A stretch of DNA of 11,164 nt from Chromatiales bacterium (GCA_027021685.1 JALUTW010000224.1:1-11164); one strand, 5' to 3'. Shown: positions 1 through 9,605, numbered from the stretch's first letter. The notes: a model not told the origin generated them from the letters alone. Program-made: numbers and translations.

Positions 1-600
1 CACGCGGCAGTTCTCCTTGGCATGCTGCACGATGAGGGCGTGGTACTCGTTGAACAGGGCTACCTTGTCCCGGCACCGGGCCAGGCCGCGCTCGAACATG
101 GCGCGCAGGGCCTCGTAGTCCTCGCCGCCGTCGATGAGCCCCAGGCGCCGGAACAGGCGCCGGGTGTAGGCATCGATGACGAATACCGGCCGGTGGAAGG
201 CATAGAGCAGGATGTCGTCCGCGGTCTCCGGTCCGATGCCGTGCACCGCCAGCAGGTCCCGGCGCAGGGTATCGGTGTCGCGGCGGGCCAGGTGGCGCAG
301 GCCGCCCTCGTCGATGATCCAGCGGCACAGGGCGCGCAGCCGCCTGGCCTTGACGTTGAAGTAACCCGACGGGCGCAGCCAGACCGCGAGGCGGCGTGCC
401 GGCGTGGCCACGATGGCCTCGGGCGAGAGGGCGCCGTGCGCGCGCAGGTTGGCGATGGCCCGCTCCACGTTGATCCAGGCAGCGTTCTGGGTCAGTACCG
501 CGCCCACCATGATCTCGAAGCGGGTGTCTCCCGGCCACCAGTGCTGGGGCCCGTGGCAGGCATACAGGCGCCGGTAGATCCGGTACAGCGAAAGGGACAT
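1..600 (-). CDS. HhH-GPD DNA glycosylase, endonuclease III/MagIII-like (partial, 3' end off window)
   Basis: Base-excision repair glycosylase of the endonuclease III superfamily. 200 residues are visible from ATG at 600, and the C-terminus runs off the window edge. The N-terminal part carries the family-typical stretch around residues 29-46 (IMVGAVLTQNAAWINVER). The helix-hairpin-helix is at about 116-134 (HGIGPETADDI), and the catalytic Asp is D143 in VIDAYTRR. The Lys that makes Nth a bifunctional lyase is Glu here (E125), as I recall for the MagIII-type 3-methyladenine glycosylases. A monofunctional alkyl-base glycosylase is therefore more likely than a true Nth. Cys198 in the final ENCRV is placed like the first Cys of a C-terminal 4Fe-4S loop, whose remainder is outside the window. 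No good Shine-Dalgarno is seen before ATG 600, so the start is moderately certain. It lies beyond the pnp terminator and is probably transcribed separately. Confidence 0.85.
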   Translation of the reverse strand, partial: MSLSLYRIYRRLYACHGPQHWWPGDTRFEIMVGAVLTQNAAWINVERAIANLRAHGALSPEAIVATPARRLAVWLRPSGYFNVKARRLRALCRWIIDEGGLRHLARRDTDTLRRDLLAVHGIGPETADDILLYAFHRPVFVIDAYTRRLFRRLGLIDGGEDYEALRAMFERGLARCRDKVALFNEYHALIVQHAKENCRV

Positions 601-681
601 GGAGGTCAGGATATCAGATGACGGAGGTGGAGAGACAGGGAACGGCCGGCAGGGCCGGTCAATCAAATCCCCTCACCCTGA

Positions 682-702
682 CCCTCTCCCTCCGGGAGAG
701 GG
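682..702. repeat. Perfect 9-bp hairpin, dispersed intergenic repeat type
   Basis: CCCTCTCCC at 682-690 and GGGAGAGGG at 694-702 form a perfect stem with a 3-base loop, preceded by CCTCACCCTGA. This composition resembles a short palindromic sequence found scattered between genes in many proteobacteria. That comparison is from memory. No T-run follows on either strand, so it is not a convincing terminator. Confidence 0.6.
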
Positions 703-762
703 GACCGATGTTTCCACTCCGTGAGGCTTGCGCCCTTTGCACCTTTGCATTGATGTTTGAAA

Positions 763-813
763 GCAGGACGGAACGGTGCGACGGCTGGGCTGTCGCACCC
801 TACAAAATCCTGC
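763..813. repeat. Nested inverted repeat, REP-like
   Basis: The inner arms GGTGCGAC (775-782) and GTCGCACC (792-799) are perfect complements around a 9-base loop. Outer arms GCAGGA (763-768) and TCCTGC (808-813) bracket them, so the whole block can fold as a two-part stem. The GGGTGCGA-type core resembles repetitive extragenic palindromes of gammaproteobacteria. Copies elsewhere in the genome would be needed to prove it. Confidence 0.55.
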
Positions 814-815
814 CC

Positions 816-840
816 TCTGTCTTCTGTCCTCTGTCTTCTG
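816..840. repeat. Short heptamer tandem array, TCTGTCY x3.6
   Basis: Units TCTGTCT (816-822), TCTGTCC (823-829), TCTGTCT (830-836) and the partial TCTG (837-840) run head to tail. The array ends six bases before the pnp terminator. It has the same 7-base period as the larger TCGTCCC array near 10.9 kb. Confidence 0.75.
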
Positions 841-845
841 AATCG

Positions 846-869
846 AAAAAGGGGCCTGCCGGCCCCTTT
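846..869 (-). terminator. Intrinsic terminator of the pnp operon
   Basis: Read on the minus strand, GGGGCC and GGCCCC pair around a 4-base loop, with flanking A:U pairs, and a run of five T follows. It lies 24 bases after the pnp stop codon and closes the rimP-to-pnp transcript. Confidence 0.9.
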
Positions 870-892
870 CCATGCGGGAAATGGCGGAGAAC

Positions 893-2980
893 CTACTGGT
901 TGACCGCCTTCATGGACAGCCGGATGCGGCCCTGCTTGTCGATCTCCAGGACCTTGACCTTGACCACCTCGCCCTCGGTGAGCTTGTCGGCCACGTTCTC
1001 CACCCGCTCGTCGCTGATCTGGGAGACGTGCACCAGCCCGTCCTTGCCGGGGAGGATGGTGACGAAGGCACCGAAGTCCATGAGCTTGGCCACGCGGCCC
1101 TCGTAGACCCGGCCCACCTCGACATCCGCGGTGAGCAGCTCGATCTGGCGCCGCGCCTCCTCGGCCGCGGCCAGGTCGCTGGAGGCGATCTTCACCAGGC
1201 CGTCGTCGGAGATGTCGATGGAGGTGCCGGTCTGCTCGGTGATGGAGCGGATGGTGGCGCCGCCCTTGCCGATGACGTCGCGGATCTTCTCCGGGTTGAT
1301 CTTGATGGTGATGTAGCGCGGCGCGTGCTCCGACATCTCCTTGCGCGGCTCACTGATCACCTTGTTCATCTCGCCCAGGATGAACAGGCGTCCCTCCCGC
1401 GCCTGTGCCAGCGCGGTCTCCATGATCTCGCGGGTGATGCCGTCGATCTTGATGTCCATCTGCAGGGCGTTGACACCCTTCTCGGTGCCGGCCACCTTGA
1501 AGTCCATGTCGCCCAGGTGGTCCTCGTCGCCCATGATGTCGGACAGCACCGCGAAGCGGTCGCCCTCCTTCACCAGGCCCATGGCGATGCCCGCCACCGG
1601 GGCCTTGATGGGCACGCCGGCGTCCATGAGCGACAACGAGGTGCCGCACACGGTGGCCATGGAGGAGGAGCCGTTGGACTCGGTGATCTCGGACACCACG
1701 CGGATGGTGTAGGGGAATTCGTCTAGGCTGGGCATCACCGCCATGATGCCGCGCTTGGCCAGGCGGCCATGGCCGATCTCGCGCCGCTTGGGGCTGCCCA
1801 CCATGCCGATCTCGCCCACGCAGTAGGGCGGGAAGTTGTAGTGCAGCATGAAGGGCTGGCGGTAGGACCCCTCCAGCGCGTCGATGATCTGGGCATCGCG
1901 CTCGGTGCCCAGGGTGGTGACCACCAGGGCCTGGGTCTCGCCGCGGGTGAACAGGGCCGAACCGTGGGTGCGCGGCAGCACCCCCACCTTGACCGTGATG
2001 GGCCGCACCGTCTTGTGGTCGCGGCCGTCGATGCGCGGCTTGCCGTCCAGGATCTCGCCGCGCACGATCCTCTTCTCCAGGTGCTCGATGGCGGCGCGGA
2101 CCTCGTCCTCGGTCCACTGGCCCGAGCCGTCCTCGGGCACCAGCCGGGCCACGATCTCGCGCCGGATCTCGCCCAGGCGCTCGTAGCGCTTGAGCTTCTC
2201 GCGGATGGTGTAACCCTCGCGCAGCAGGGCCTCGCCGGCCTCGGCCACGGCGGCGTCCAGGGCCTCGTCGTGCTGCGGCGGCTGCCACTCCCAGGGCTGG
2301 GTGCCGGCCTCGGCGGCGAACTCGCGGATGGCCTGGATCACGGTCTGCATCTGCTCGTGGCCGAACATGACCGCGTCCAGCATCACCGACTCCGGCAGCT
2401 CCCTGGCCTCGGACTCCACCATGAGCACGGCGGACTGGGTCCCGGCCACCACCAGGTCCAGGTCGGAGGTCTCCAGCTCGTCCGGCGAGGGGTTGAGCAG
2501 GAACCGGCCGTCGCGGTAACCCACCCGGGCGGCGCCGATGGGACCGTTGAAGGGCACGCCGGAGACCGCCAGCGCGGCAGAGGCGCCGATCATGGCCGGG
2601 ATGTCGGGCTGCACCTCGGGGTCCAGCGACATCACGGTGGCGATGATCTGGACCTCGTTGGTGAAACCTTCGGGAAACAGCGGGCGGATGGGACGGTCGA
2701 TGAGGCGGGAGGTGAGGGTCTCGTTCTCGGAGGGGCGGCCTTCGCGCCTCAGGAATCCTCCGGGGATGCGGCCGGAGGCGTAGGTGCGCTCCTGGTAGTT
2801 GACCGTGAGGGGGAAGAAATCACGCCCCTCCACCGGGTTCTTGTCCGCCACCACGGTCACCAGTACGCTGGTGTCGCCCAGGTGCACCATCACGGCACCG
2901 GTGGCCTGCTTGGCAATCTCGCCTGTCTCCAGGCGCAGGGTCTTGCTGCCGTAGGGCAGCGTCTTCACTACGGGGGTCAT
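893..2980 (-). CDS. pnp: Polyribonucleotide nucleotidyltransferase (PNPase)
   Basis: Phosphorolytic 3'-to-5' exoribonuclease, trimeric, cytosolic; degrades mRNA to nucleoside diphosphates and is a degradosome component in many gammaproteobacteria. The 695 residues contain two RNase PH-like domains (about 10-230 and 310-545) joined by a helical segment. A KH domain follows (about 555-615, GKGG loop at 571-574), then an S1 domain (about 620-692). Catalytic-site residues are present: the SSS block at 438-440, and D487 and D493 in GDEDHLGDMDF, equivalent to E. coli D486 and D492. The protein stops soon after S1 and lacks the short C-terminal tail of E. coli PNPase (711 residues). The ATG at 2980 has a GAGG ribosome site six bases upstream. 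It is the last gene of the operon, only 24 bases after rpsO. Confidence 0.98.
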   Translation of the reverse strand: MTPVVKTLPYGSKTLRLETGEIAKQATGAVMVHLGDTSVLVTVVADKNPVEGRDFFPLTVNYQERTYASGRIPGGFLRREGRPSENETLTSRLIDRPIRPLFPEGFTNEVQIIATVMSLDPEVQPDIPAMIGASAALAVSGVPFNGPIGAARVGYRDGRFLLNPSPDELETSDLDLVVAGTQSAVLMVESEARELPESVMLDAVMFGHEQMQTVIQAIREFAAEAGTQPWEWQPPQHDEALDAAVAEAGEALLREGYTIREKLKRYERLGEIRREIVARLVPEDGSGQWTEDEVRAAIEHLEKRIVRGEILDGKPRIDGRDHKTVRPITVKVGVLPRTHGSALFTRGETQALVVTTLGTERDAQIIDALEGSYRQPFMLHYNFPPYCVGEIGMVGSPKRREIGHGRLAKRGIMAVMPSLDEFPYTIRVVSEITESNGSSSMATVCGTSLSLMDAGVPIKAPVAGIAMGLVKEGDRFAVLSDIMGDEDHLGDMDFKVAGTEKGVNALQMDIKIDGITREIMETALAQAREGRLFILGEMNKVISEPRKEMSEHAPRYITIKINPEKIRDVIGKGGATIRSITEQTGTSIDISDDGLVKIASSDLAAAEEARRQIELLTADVEVGRVYEGRVAKLMDFGAFVTILPGKDGLVHVSQISDERVENVADKLTEGEVVKVKVLEIDKQGRIRLSMKAVNQ

Positions 2981-3004
2981 GGCTGTCCTCTCGCGCGGGA
3001 TGAC

Positions 3005-3274
3005 TTACTTGCGCAGGCCGAGGCGCGCGATGATGTCGCGATACCGCTGCACGTCCTTCTTTTTCAGATAGTCCAGCAGCTTGCGGCGCTGGCTCACCAT
3101 GCGCAGCAGGCCGCGCCGCGAATGGAAGTCCTTCTTGTGCTGCTTGAAATGTTCGGAAAGGTCATCGATGCGTGCGGACAGCAGGGCGATCTGGACCTCG
3201 GGCGAGCCGGTGTCCGCGCTCCCGCGCTGGTATTCGCTGACGATCTTGGCCTTCTGCTCGGCACTGAGTGACAT
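3005..3274 (-). CDS. rpsO: 30S ribosomal protein S15
   Basis: Primary 16S rRNA-binding protein of the small subunit, placed in the platform beside the central domain. Starting at ATG 3274 (MSLSAEQ) gives 89 residues, the usual S15 length. An AGGAG ribosome site lies nine bases upstream at 3284-3288. The signature HHSRRGLLRMVSQRRKLL-like stretch is present (here FHSRRGLLRMVSQRRKLLDY), as is the C-terminal ARLGLRK. An upstream in-frame start at 3295 would add seven unrelated residues and is not favoured. It sits between truB and pnp and probably also has its own promoter in the 95-base gap upstream. Confidence 0.98.
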   Translation of the reverse strand: MSLSAEQKAKIVSEYQRGSADTGSPEVQIALLSARIDDLSEHFKQHKKDFHSRRGLLRMVSQRRKLLDYLKKKDVQRYRDIIARLGLRK

Positions 3275-3326
3275 GCCTTCCAACTCCTGATTCAACCTGA
3301 AAAATTCCGCCTCTGGAAAGGCGCGT

Positions 3327-3356
3327 ATTTTACCTTCGGGGCCCCGGGCCAGACAA
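3327..3356 (-). promoter_or_regulatory. Candidate sigma-70 promoter for rpsO-pnp
   Basis: On the minus strand, TTGTCT (3351-3356) and TAAAAT (3327-3332) are separated by 18 bases. The predicted start is near 3320, about 45 bases before the rpsO ATG. The -10 matches consensus at 5 of 6 positions, the -35 at 4 of 6. E. coli also has an rpsO promoter between truB and rpsO. A weak 5-bp hairpin (3308-3323) followed by five T overlaps the start and could trim readthrough from truB. Confidence 0.5.
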
Positions 3357-3369
3357 GGGAAATCCGGTC

Positions 3370-4293
3370 TCAGGCGGCCCCGCCCACCAGCCGCCGGGGC
3401 GCGATGCGGCCGTCGTCCAGCACCTGGCCCACCCCGAGGAAGCCCTGGTCCTCCCCGAACAGCCGCACCCAGCCGCTGGTGGGGGCCTGGGGCACCAGCA
3501 CCGGCTGCCCCTGGCGCAGGTAGTAGGCGCTGTTGGCCGTGAGGGTCACCGCCGGCCAGTCGGCCAGGGCCGCCTCCATGGGCAGGAGGCGGGCGTCCAG
3601 GGCCTCCAGGCCGCCCTCCTCCGCCAGCCGCTCCAGTTCGGCCAGGGGAATGGCGTCGGCCACGTCGAAGGGTCCCACCGCGGTGCGGCGCAGGGCCGCC
3701 AGGTGGGCCCCGCAGCCCAGGACCTCGCCGATTTCCTCGGCCAGGGTACGGACATAGGTGCCCTTGGAGCAGCGCATGCGGATGTCCAGCTCGTCGCCCT
3801 CCAGCCGGGTGAGCTCCAGCTCGTAGATGGTCACGGTGCGCGGCTTGCGCTCCACCTCCAGGCCCTGGTGGGCCAGCTTGTACAGGGGCTGGCCGTTGAC
3901 CTTGACCGCCGAGTGCATGGGCGGGACCTGCTGGATCTCGCCGGTGAAGCGGGCCAGGACCTCGCGCACCCGGGCCTCGGACAGCGGCGGCACCGGCCGG
4001 GTCTCCACCACCTCGCCCTCGGCGTCGGCGGTGGTGGTGCGCACCCCCAGCCTGCAGGTGCCCTCGTAGCGCTTGTCGGCATCGAGCAGGAAGCCCGACA
4101 GCTTGGTGGCCTCGCCCAGGCAGATGGGCAGCAGGCCCGAGGCCTGGGGGTCGAGGCTGCCGGTGTGCCCGGCCTTGCGCGCCCGGTACAGGCGCTTGAC
4201 CTGCTGCAGGGCGGCGTTGGAGGTGATGCCCACCGGCTTGTCCAGGAGCAGGATGCCGTCGATGCGGCGCCCGCGTGCACGTTTGCGTCCCAC
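3370..4293 (-). CDS. truB: tRNA pseudouridine-55 synthase
   Basis: Isomerises U55 in the T-loop of elongator tRNAs to pseudouridine. The catalytic motif GHTGSLDP is present, followed by QASGLLPICLGEATK. The GTG start at 4293 is chosen because the protein then begins MGRKRARGRRIDGILLLDKP, collinear with the E. coli N-terminus. It also puts the catalytic Asp exactly at residue 48, as in E. coli. Length is then 307 residues. An AAGGA ribosome site lies 11 bases upstream. The KGTYVRTL motif (RNA-binding/active-site region) and a C-terminal PUA-like segment (about 245-300) are also seen. An alternative GTG at 4326 would add 11 residues and overlap rbfA by 26 bases. With GTG 4293 the gap to rbfA is seven bases, typical of a coupled operon. 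Confidence 0.96.
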   Translation of the reverse strand: MGRKRARGRRIDGILLLDKPVGITSNAALQQVKRLYRARKAGHTGSLDPQASGLLPICLGEATKLSGFLLDADKRYEGTCRLGVRTTTADAEGEVVETRPVPPLSEARVREVLARFTGEIQQVPPMHSAVKVNGQPLYKLAHQGLEVERKPRTVTIYELELTRLEGDELDIRMRCSKGTYVRTLAEEIGEVLGCGAHLAALRRTAVGPFDVADAIPLAELERLAEEGGLEALDARLLPMEAALADWPAVTLTANSAYYLRQGQPVLVPQAPTSGWVRLFGEDQGFLGVGQVLDDGRIAPRRLVGGAA

Positions 4294-4300
4294 GTTCGGT

Positions 4301-4672
4301 TCAGTCCTTCTCGTTGTCCCTGTCACCCGAGACCGCCGCGTCGATGAGGCGGCTGACGCGGTTGCCCCGTTCGATGGAATCGTCGTAGCGGAAGCGCAGC
4401 TCGGGCACCGTGCGCAGCTTCATGCACCGGCCCAGCTCGCCGCGCAGGAATCCCGCCGCCCGCTGCAGCACGGCCAGGGTCTGCTCCGCGTCGGCGGCGC
4501 CGCCCAGGGTGGAGACGTAGACCCTGGCCACGGACAGGTCGCGCGAGACCTCGACCCCGGAGACGGTGACCATCCCCAGGCGCGGGTCGCGGATCTCGCG
4601 CTGGATGAGCCGGGCCAGCTCGCGCTGCATCTGCTCGCCCACCCGGCGGGTCCTGGGAAATTCGCGTGGCAC
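4301..4672 (-). CDS. rbfA: 30S ribosome-binding factor A
   Basis: Late assembly factor of the 30S subunit that acts on the 5' helix of 16S rRNA and is linked to cold adaptation in E. coli. The 123 residues begin at a GTG (MPREFPRTRRVGEQMQ), aligned with the E. coli start MAKEFGRPQRVAQEMQ. The family blocks QREIRDPRLGMVTVSGVEVS and VPELRFRYDDS are intact, which fits the single KH-like fold. The ribosome site is only a weak GGGGG stretch about ten bases upstream. It follows infB after 49 bases, so it is probably translated from the same message. Confidence 0.96.
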   Translation of the reverse strand: MPREFPRTRRVGEQMQRELARLIQREIRDPRLGMVTVSGVEVSRDLSVARVYVSTLGGAADAEQTLAVLQRAAGFLRGELGRCMKLRTVPELRFRYDDSIERGNRVSRLIDAAVSGDRDNEKD

Positions 4673-4721
4673 GGTGTACAGTCCCCCGGCGGCGCGGCGG
4701 CCGCGGTGAGGTGGTGCGCGC

Positions 4722-7211
<2,490 letters not shown>

Positions 7212-7233
7212 GCTTGCTCCCGACTCTGCCTGC

Positions 7234-8763
7234 TCACTCACCAGGTTGTGCCTGCTGCGCTGCGGCCTCGGCCGCTTCCTCTTCCTCGAACCACGGCGCG
7301 CGCGCGGTCATGATGAGCCGGCCGGCGCGCTCCTCGTCCATACCTTCGATCTCCATCAGATCGTCCACCGACTGCTCGGCCAGGTCCTCCATGGTGCGGA
7401 TACCCCGGGCCGCCAGCTCGTAGGCCAGGTCCTCGTCCATGCCCTCCATGCCGAGCAGGTCCTCGGCCGGCTGCGCACCGGCGCGCCTGGCCTCGGTGCT
7501 GATGGCCTTGGTCAACAGCACGTCCTTGGCCCGGCCGCGCAGCTCGTCAACGATGCTCTCGTCGAACTCCTCGATGGCCAGCAGCTCCTCCTTGGGCACG
7601 TAGGCCACTTCCTCGATGGTGGAAAAACCTTCCTGCACCAGGATCGCCGCCACCTCCTCGTCCACGTCGAGCTGCTCCATGAACATCTTCTGCAGCTCCT
7701 CGGCCTCGGCCTCGATCTTCTTCTCGGCCTCCTCCTCGCTCATGACGTTGATCTGCCAGCCCGTGAGCTGGCTCGCCAGGCGCACGTTCTGGCCGCCGCG
7801 GCCGATGGCCTGCGAGAGCTGCTCCTCGGCCACCGCCACGTCCATGCTGTGCGAGTCCTCGTCCACGACGATGGACAGGGCCTCGGCCGGGGCCAGGGCG
7901 TTGAGCACGAACTGGGCCGGGTTCTCATCCCACAGCACGATGTCGATGCGCTCGCCCGCCAGCTCGTTGGACACCGCCTGCACGCGCGAGCCGCGCATGC
8001 CCACGCAGGCGCCCACCGGATCGATGCGCGGCTCGTGGCTGCGCACGGCGATCTTGGCCCGCGAGCCCGGATCGCGCGCGGCGGCCACGATCTCGATGAG
8101 CCCCTCGCCGATCTCCGGCACCTCGATCTTGAACAGCTCGATGAGAAAACGCGGATCGGTGCGGGACACGAACAGCTGCGGGCCGCGCGGCTCCTCGCGC
8201 ACCTCCTTCAGGTAGCCGCGCAGGCGGTCCCCCGGGCGCACCGATTCACGCGGGATCATCTCCTCGCGCGGGATGAAGGCCTCGGCGTTGCCGCCCAGGT
8301 CCAGGTACACGTTGCCCCGCTCCACCCGCTTGACGATGCCCATGACCAGCTCGCCCACCCGGTCGCGGTACTGCTCCACGATCTTGGCCCGTTCGGCCTC
8401 GCGCACCTTCTGCACGATGACCTGCTTGGCGGTCTGGGCTGCGATGCGGCCGAACTCCACCGACTCGATGGGCTCCTCCACGTAGTCGCCCACCTGGACG
8501 TCCGGGTTCTCCAGCCGGGCCGCGCTCAGGGTGATCTCCCGGTCCGGGTGCTCGAGGGCGTCGTCCTCCACCACCTGCCAGCGGCGGAAGGTCTCGTAGT
8601 CGCCGGTCTCGCGGTCGATGGCCACGCGCACGTCGACGTCGTTGTGGTAGCGCTTCCTGGTCGCCGTCGCCAGCGCCACCTCGATGGCCTCGAAGATGAT
8701 GTCCTTGTCCACGCCCTTCTCGGCCGAGACGGCGTCGACGACCAGCAGAATCTCTTTGTTCAT
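7234..8763 (-). CDS. nusA: Transcription termination/antitermination factor NusA
   Basis: RNA polymerase-associated factor that promotes pausing, intrinsic termination and rRNA antitermination. 509 residues, close to E. coli (495). Domains: N-terminal polymerase-binding domain (about 1-125), S1 (about 135-200), KH1 with a GMRG loop (255-258) and KH2 with a GRGG loop (321-324). Two acidic repeats follow (AR1 about 366-420, AR2 about 435-495, the latter with GMEGMDEDLAYELAARGI). The C-terminal AR2 in gammaproteobacteria binds the alpha subunit CTD. The ribosome site before ATG 8763 is weak. It lies 48 bases after rimP and 22 before infB. In E. coli NusA affects readthrough of terminators in its own operon, which makes the terminator ahead of rimP a plausible feedback point here. 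Confidence 0.98.
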   Translation of the reverse strand: MNKEILLVVDAVSAEKGVDKDIIFEAIEVALATATRKRYHNDVDVRVAIDRETGDYETFRRWQVVEDDALEHPDREITLSAARLENPDVQVGDYVEEPIESVEFGRIAAQTAKQVIVQKVREAERAKIVEQYRDRVGELVMGIVKRVERGNVYLDLGGNAEAFIPREEMIPRESVRPGDRLRGYLKEVREEPRGPQLFVSRTDPRFLIELFKIEVPEIGEGLIEIVAAARDPGSRAKIAVRSHEPRIDPVGACVGMRGSRVQAVSNELAGERIDIVLWDENPAQFVLNALAPAEALSIVVDEDSHSMDVAVAEEQLSQAIGRGGQNVRLASQLTGWQINVMSEEEAEKKIEAEAEELQKMFMEQLDVDEEVAAILVQEGFSTIEEVAYVPKEELLAIEEFDESIVDELRGRAKDVLLTKAISTEARRAGAQPAEDLLGMEGMDEDLAYELAARGIRTMEDLAEQSVDDLMEIEGMDEERAGRLIMTARAPWFEEEEAAEAAAQQAQPGE

Positions 8764-8811
8764 CTCTGACTTACTCTTGCCTCGCCACGGCGGACAGTCC
8801 CGCCGGTTGTC

Positions 8812-9288
8812 CTAAGCGTCCCCTGCCGACGGCGCCTCGTACACCAGGTTGGCCCGGTCCACCCGGGCCAGGGGCACCTCGTGCACGGTGCCGTCGTCCT
8901 CGCGCACCCACACGGTGTCATCCTCCACCCGTTCCAGCCGCCCGGCCAGCCGGCGCCGGCCGGCCACCGGTTCGCGCAGCCGCAGGCGCACCCGCCGGCC
9001 CAGCACCCGGACATAGTGCCCGGGCCTGAACAGGGGCCGGTCCAGCCCCGGCGAGGACACCTCCAGCCGGTAGTGGCCGTGGATGGGGTCCTCCACGTCG
9101 AGGATGCCGCTCACCTGGTGGCTGACGCGCTCGCAGTCATCCAGGGTGATGCCGTCCTCGGCATCGATGTACACGCGCAGCAGCGAGTGGCGCCCCTGCG
9201 GCAGGTATTCGACACCCAGCAGCTCGTAGCCCAGCGCGGCCACCGCCGGTTCGATGAGGGCCGTGACCTGTTCCGCCACCCGGCTCAT
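8812..9288 (-). CDS. rimP: Ribosome maturation factor RimP
   Basis: Small-subunit assembly factor that helps the early binding of S12 and related proteins during 30S maturation. Start ATG 9288 (MSRVAEQ) gives 158 residues, like E. coli RimP (150). The signature LEVSSPGLDRPLF is intact, as is the N-terminal block LGYELLGVEYL...LRVYIDAEDGITLDDC. The C-terminal SH3-like domain ends with RANLVYEAPSAGDA. A TTG at 9303 would add five residues but lies almost in the terminator T-run, so the ATG is preferred. It is the first protein gene of the metY-type operon and lies immediately downstream of a leader terminator. Confidence 0.96.
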   Translation of the reverse strand: MSRVAEQVTALIEPAVAALGYELLGVEYLPQGRHSLLRVYIDAEDGITLDDCERVSHQVSGILDVEDPIHGHYRLEVSSPGLDRPLFRPGHYVRVLGRRVRLRLREPVAGRRRLAGRLERVEDDTVWVREDDGTVHEVPLARVDRANLVYEAPSAGDA

Positions 9289-9305
9289 GTGCCGCCGTCC
9301 CAAAC

Positions 9306-9327
9306 AAAAAATGGGCCACGAGGCCCA
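9306..9327 (-). terminator. Leader terminator just ahead of rimP (attenuator candidate)
   Basis: On the minus strand TGGGCC and GGCCCA pair around a 4-base loop and are followed by six T. The T-run ends only 17 bases before the rimP ATG. Polymerase must pass this element to express the whole rimP-nusA-infB operon. A rimP-leader attenuator with a rho-independent terminator has been proposed for gammaproteobacteria. Whether this sequence belongs to that RNA family needs a covariance-model search. Confidence 0.75.
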
Positions 9328-9337
9328 CCATCAACAT

Positions 9338-9370
9338 GCATCCCGCGAAGCATAGCATCGCGCGGGACGC
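9338..9370. repeat. 10-bp inverted repeat in the rimP leader
   Basis: GCATCCCGCG (9338-9347) and CGCGGGACGC (9361-9370) are complementary at nine of ten positions plus one G-U when transcribed leftwards, with a 13-base loop. It spans the candidate -10 and spacer of the internal promoter. It could act as a protein-binding dyad, or as an upstream RNA hairpin in transcripts coming from the tRNA promoter. Confidence 0.55.
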
Positions 9371-9377
9371 CCGCCAA
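9349..9377 (-). promoter_or_regulatory. Candidate extended -10 promoter for rimP-nusA-infB
   Basis: On the minus strand TTGGCG (9372-9377) and TATGCT (9349-9354) are 17 bases apart, and the -10 is preceded by TGC, giving an extended -10. Predicted start is near 9342, which leaves a leader of about 55 bases that contains the terminator hairpin. Confidence 0.5.
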
Positions 9378-9445
9378 ATCATGGGCCGCTCCCTGCGTCC
9401 CCGGCCCCGCCTGTGTCCGCCGCCCCGCTCCGGTGCGGCTCAAAC

Positions 9446-9469
9446 AAAAAACCCCGTGATAAACGGGGT
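9446..9469 (-). terminator. Intrinsic terminator after the initiator tRNA
   Basis: On the minus strand ACCCCGT and ACGGGGT pair around a 5-base loop and are followed by a run of T. It lies 17 bases past the tRNA CCA end, so most transcripts from the tRNA promoter should stop here and readthrough would feed the rimP operon. Confidence 0.92.
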
Positions 9470-9486
9470 CTTTGACAGACGCGTGT

Positions 9487-9563
<77 letters not shown>

Positions 9564-9576
9564 TCAGCTGCGCGGA

Positions 9577-9605
9577 ATTGTAATGGCGAAACCGCCGCTT
9601 TTCAA
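9577..9605 (-). promoter_or_regulatory. Strong sigma-70 promoter of the initiator tRNA
   Basis: On the minus strand TTGAAA (9600-9605) and TACAAT (9577-9582) are exactly 17 bases apart, each differing from consensus at one position. The stretch after the -10 is GC-rich (TCCGCGC), typical of stable-RNA promoters under stringent control. Predicted start is near 9570, seven bases before the mature tRNA. Confidence 0.8.

Noticed and set aside
1769..3271. Long plus-strand open frames opposite pnp, infB and nusA (also 5937-7313 and 7099-8769)
   Set aside because: They are antisense shadows of well-recognised genes in GC-rich DNA, rich in His, Gly, Leu and Ala, with no recognisable domain.
3301..3323. 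Independent terminator between truB and rpsO
   Set aside because: The stem is only five base pairs and overlaps the predicted rpsO start, so it is mentioned with the promoter rather than called.
4294..4326. Upstream GTG start for truB
   Set aside because: It would add 11 residues absent from the family and overlap rbfA, while GTG 4293 places the catalytic Asp at residue 48 as in E. coli.
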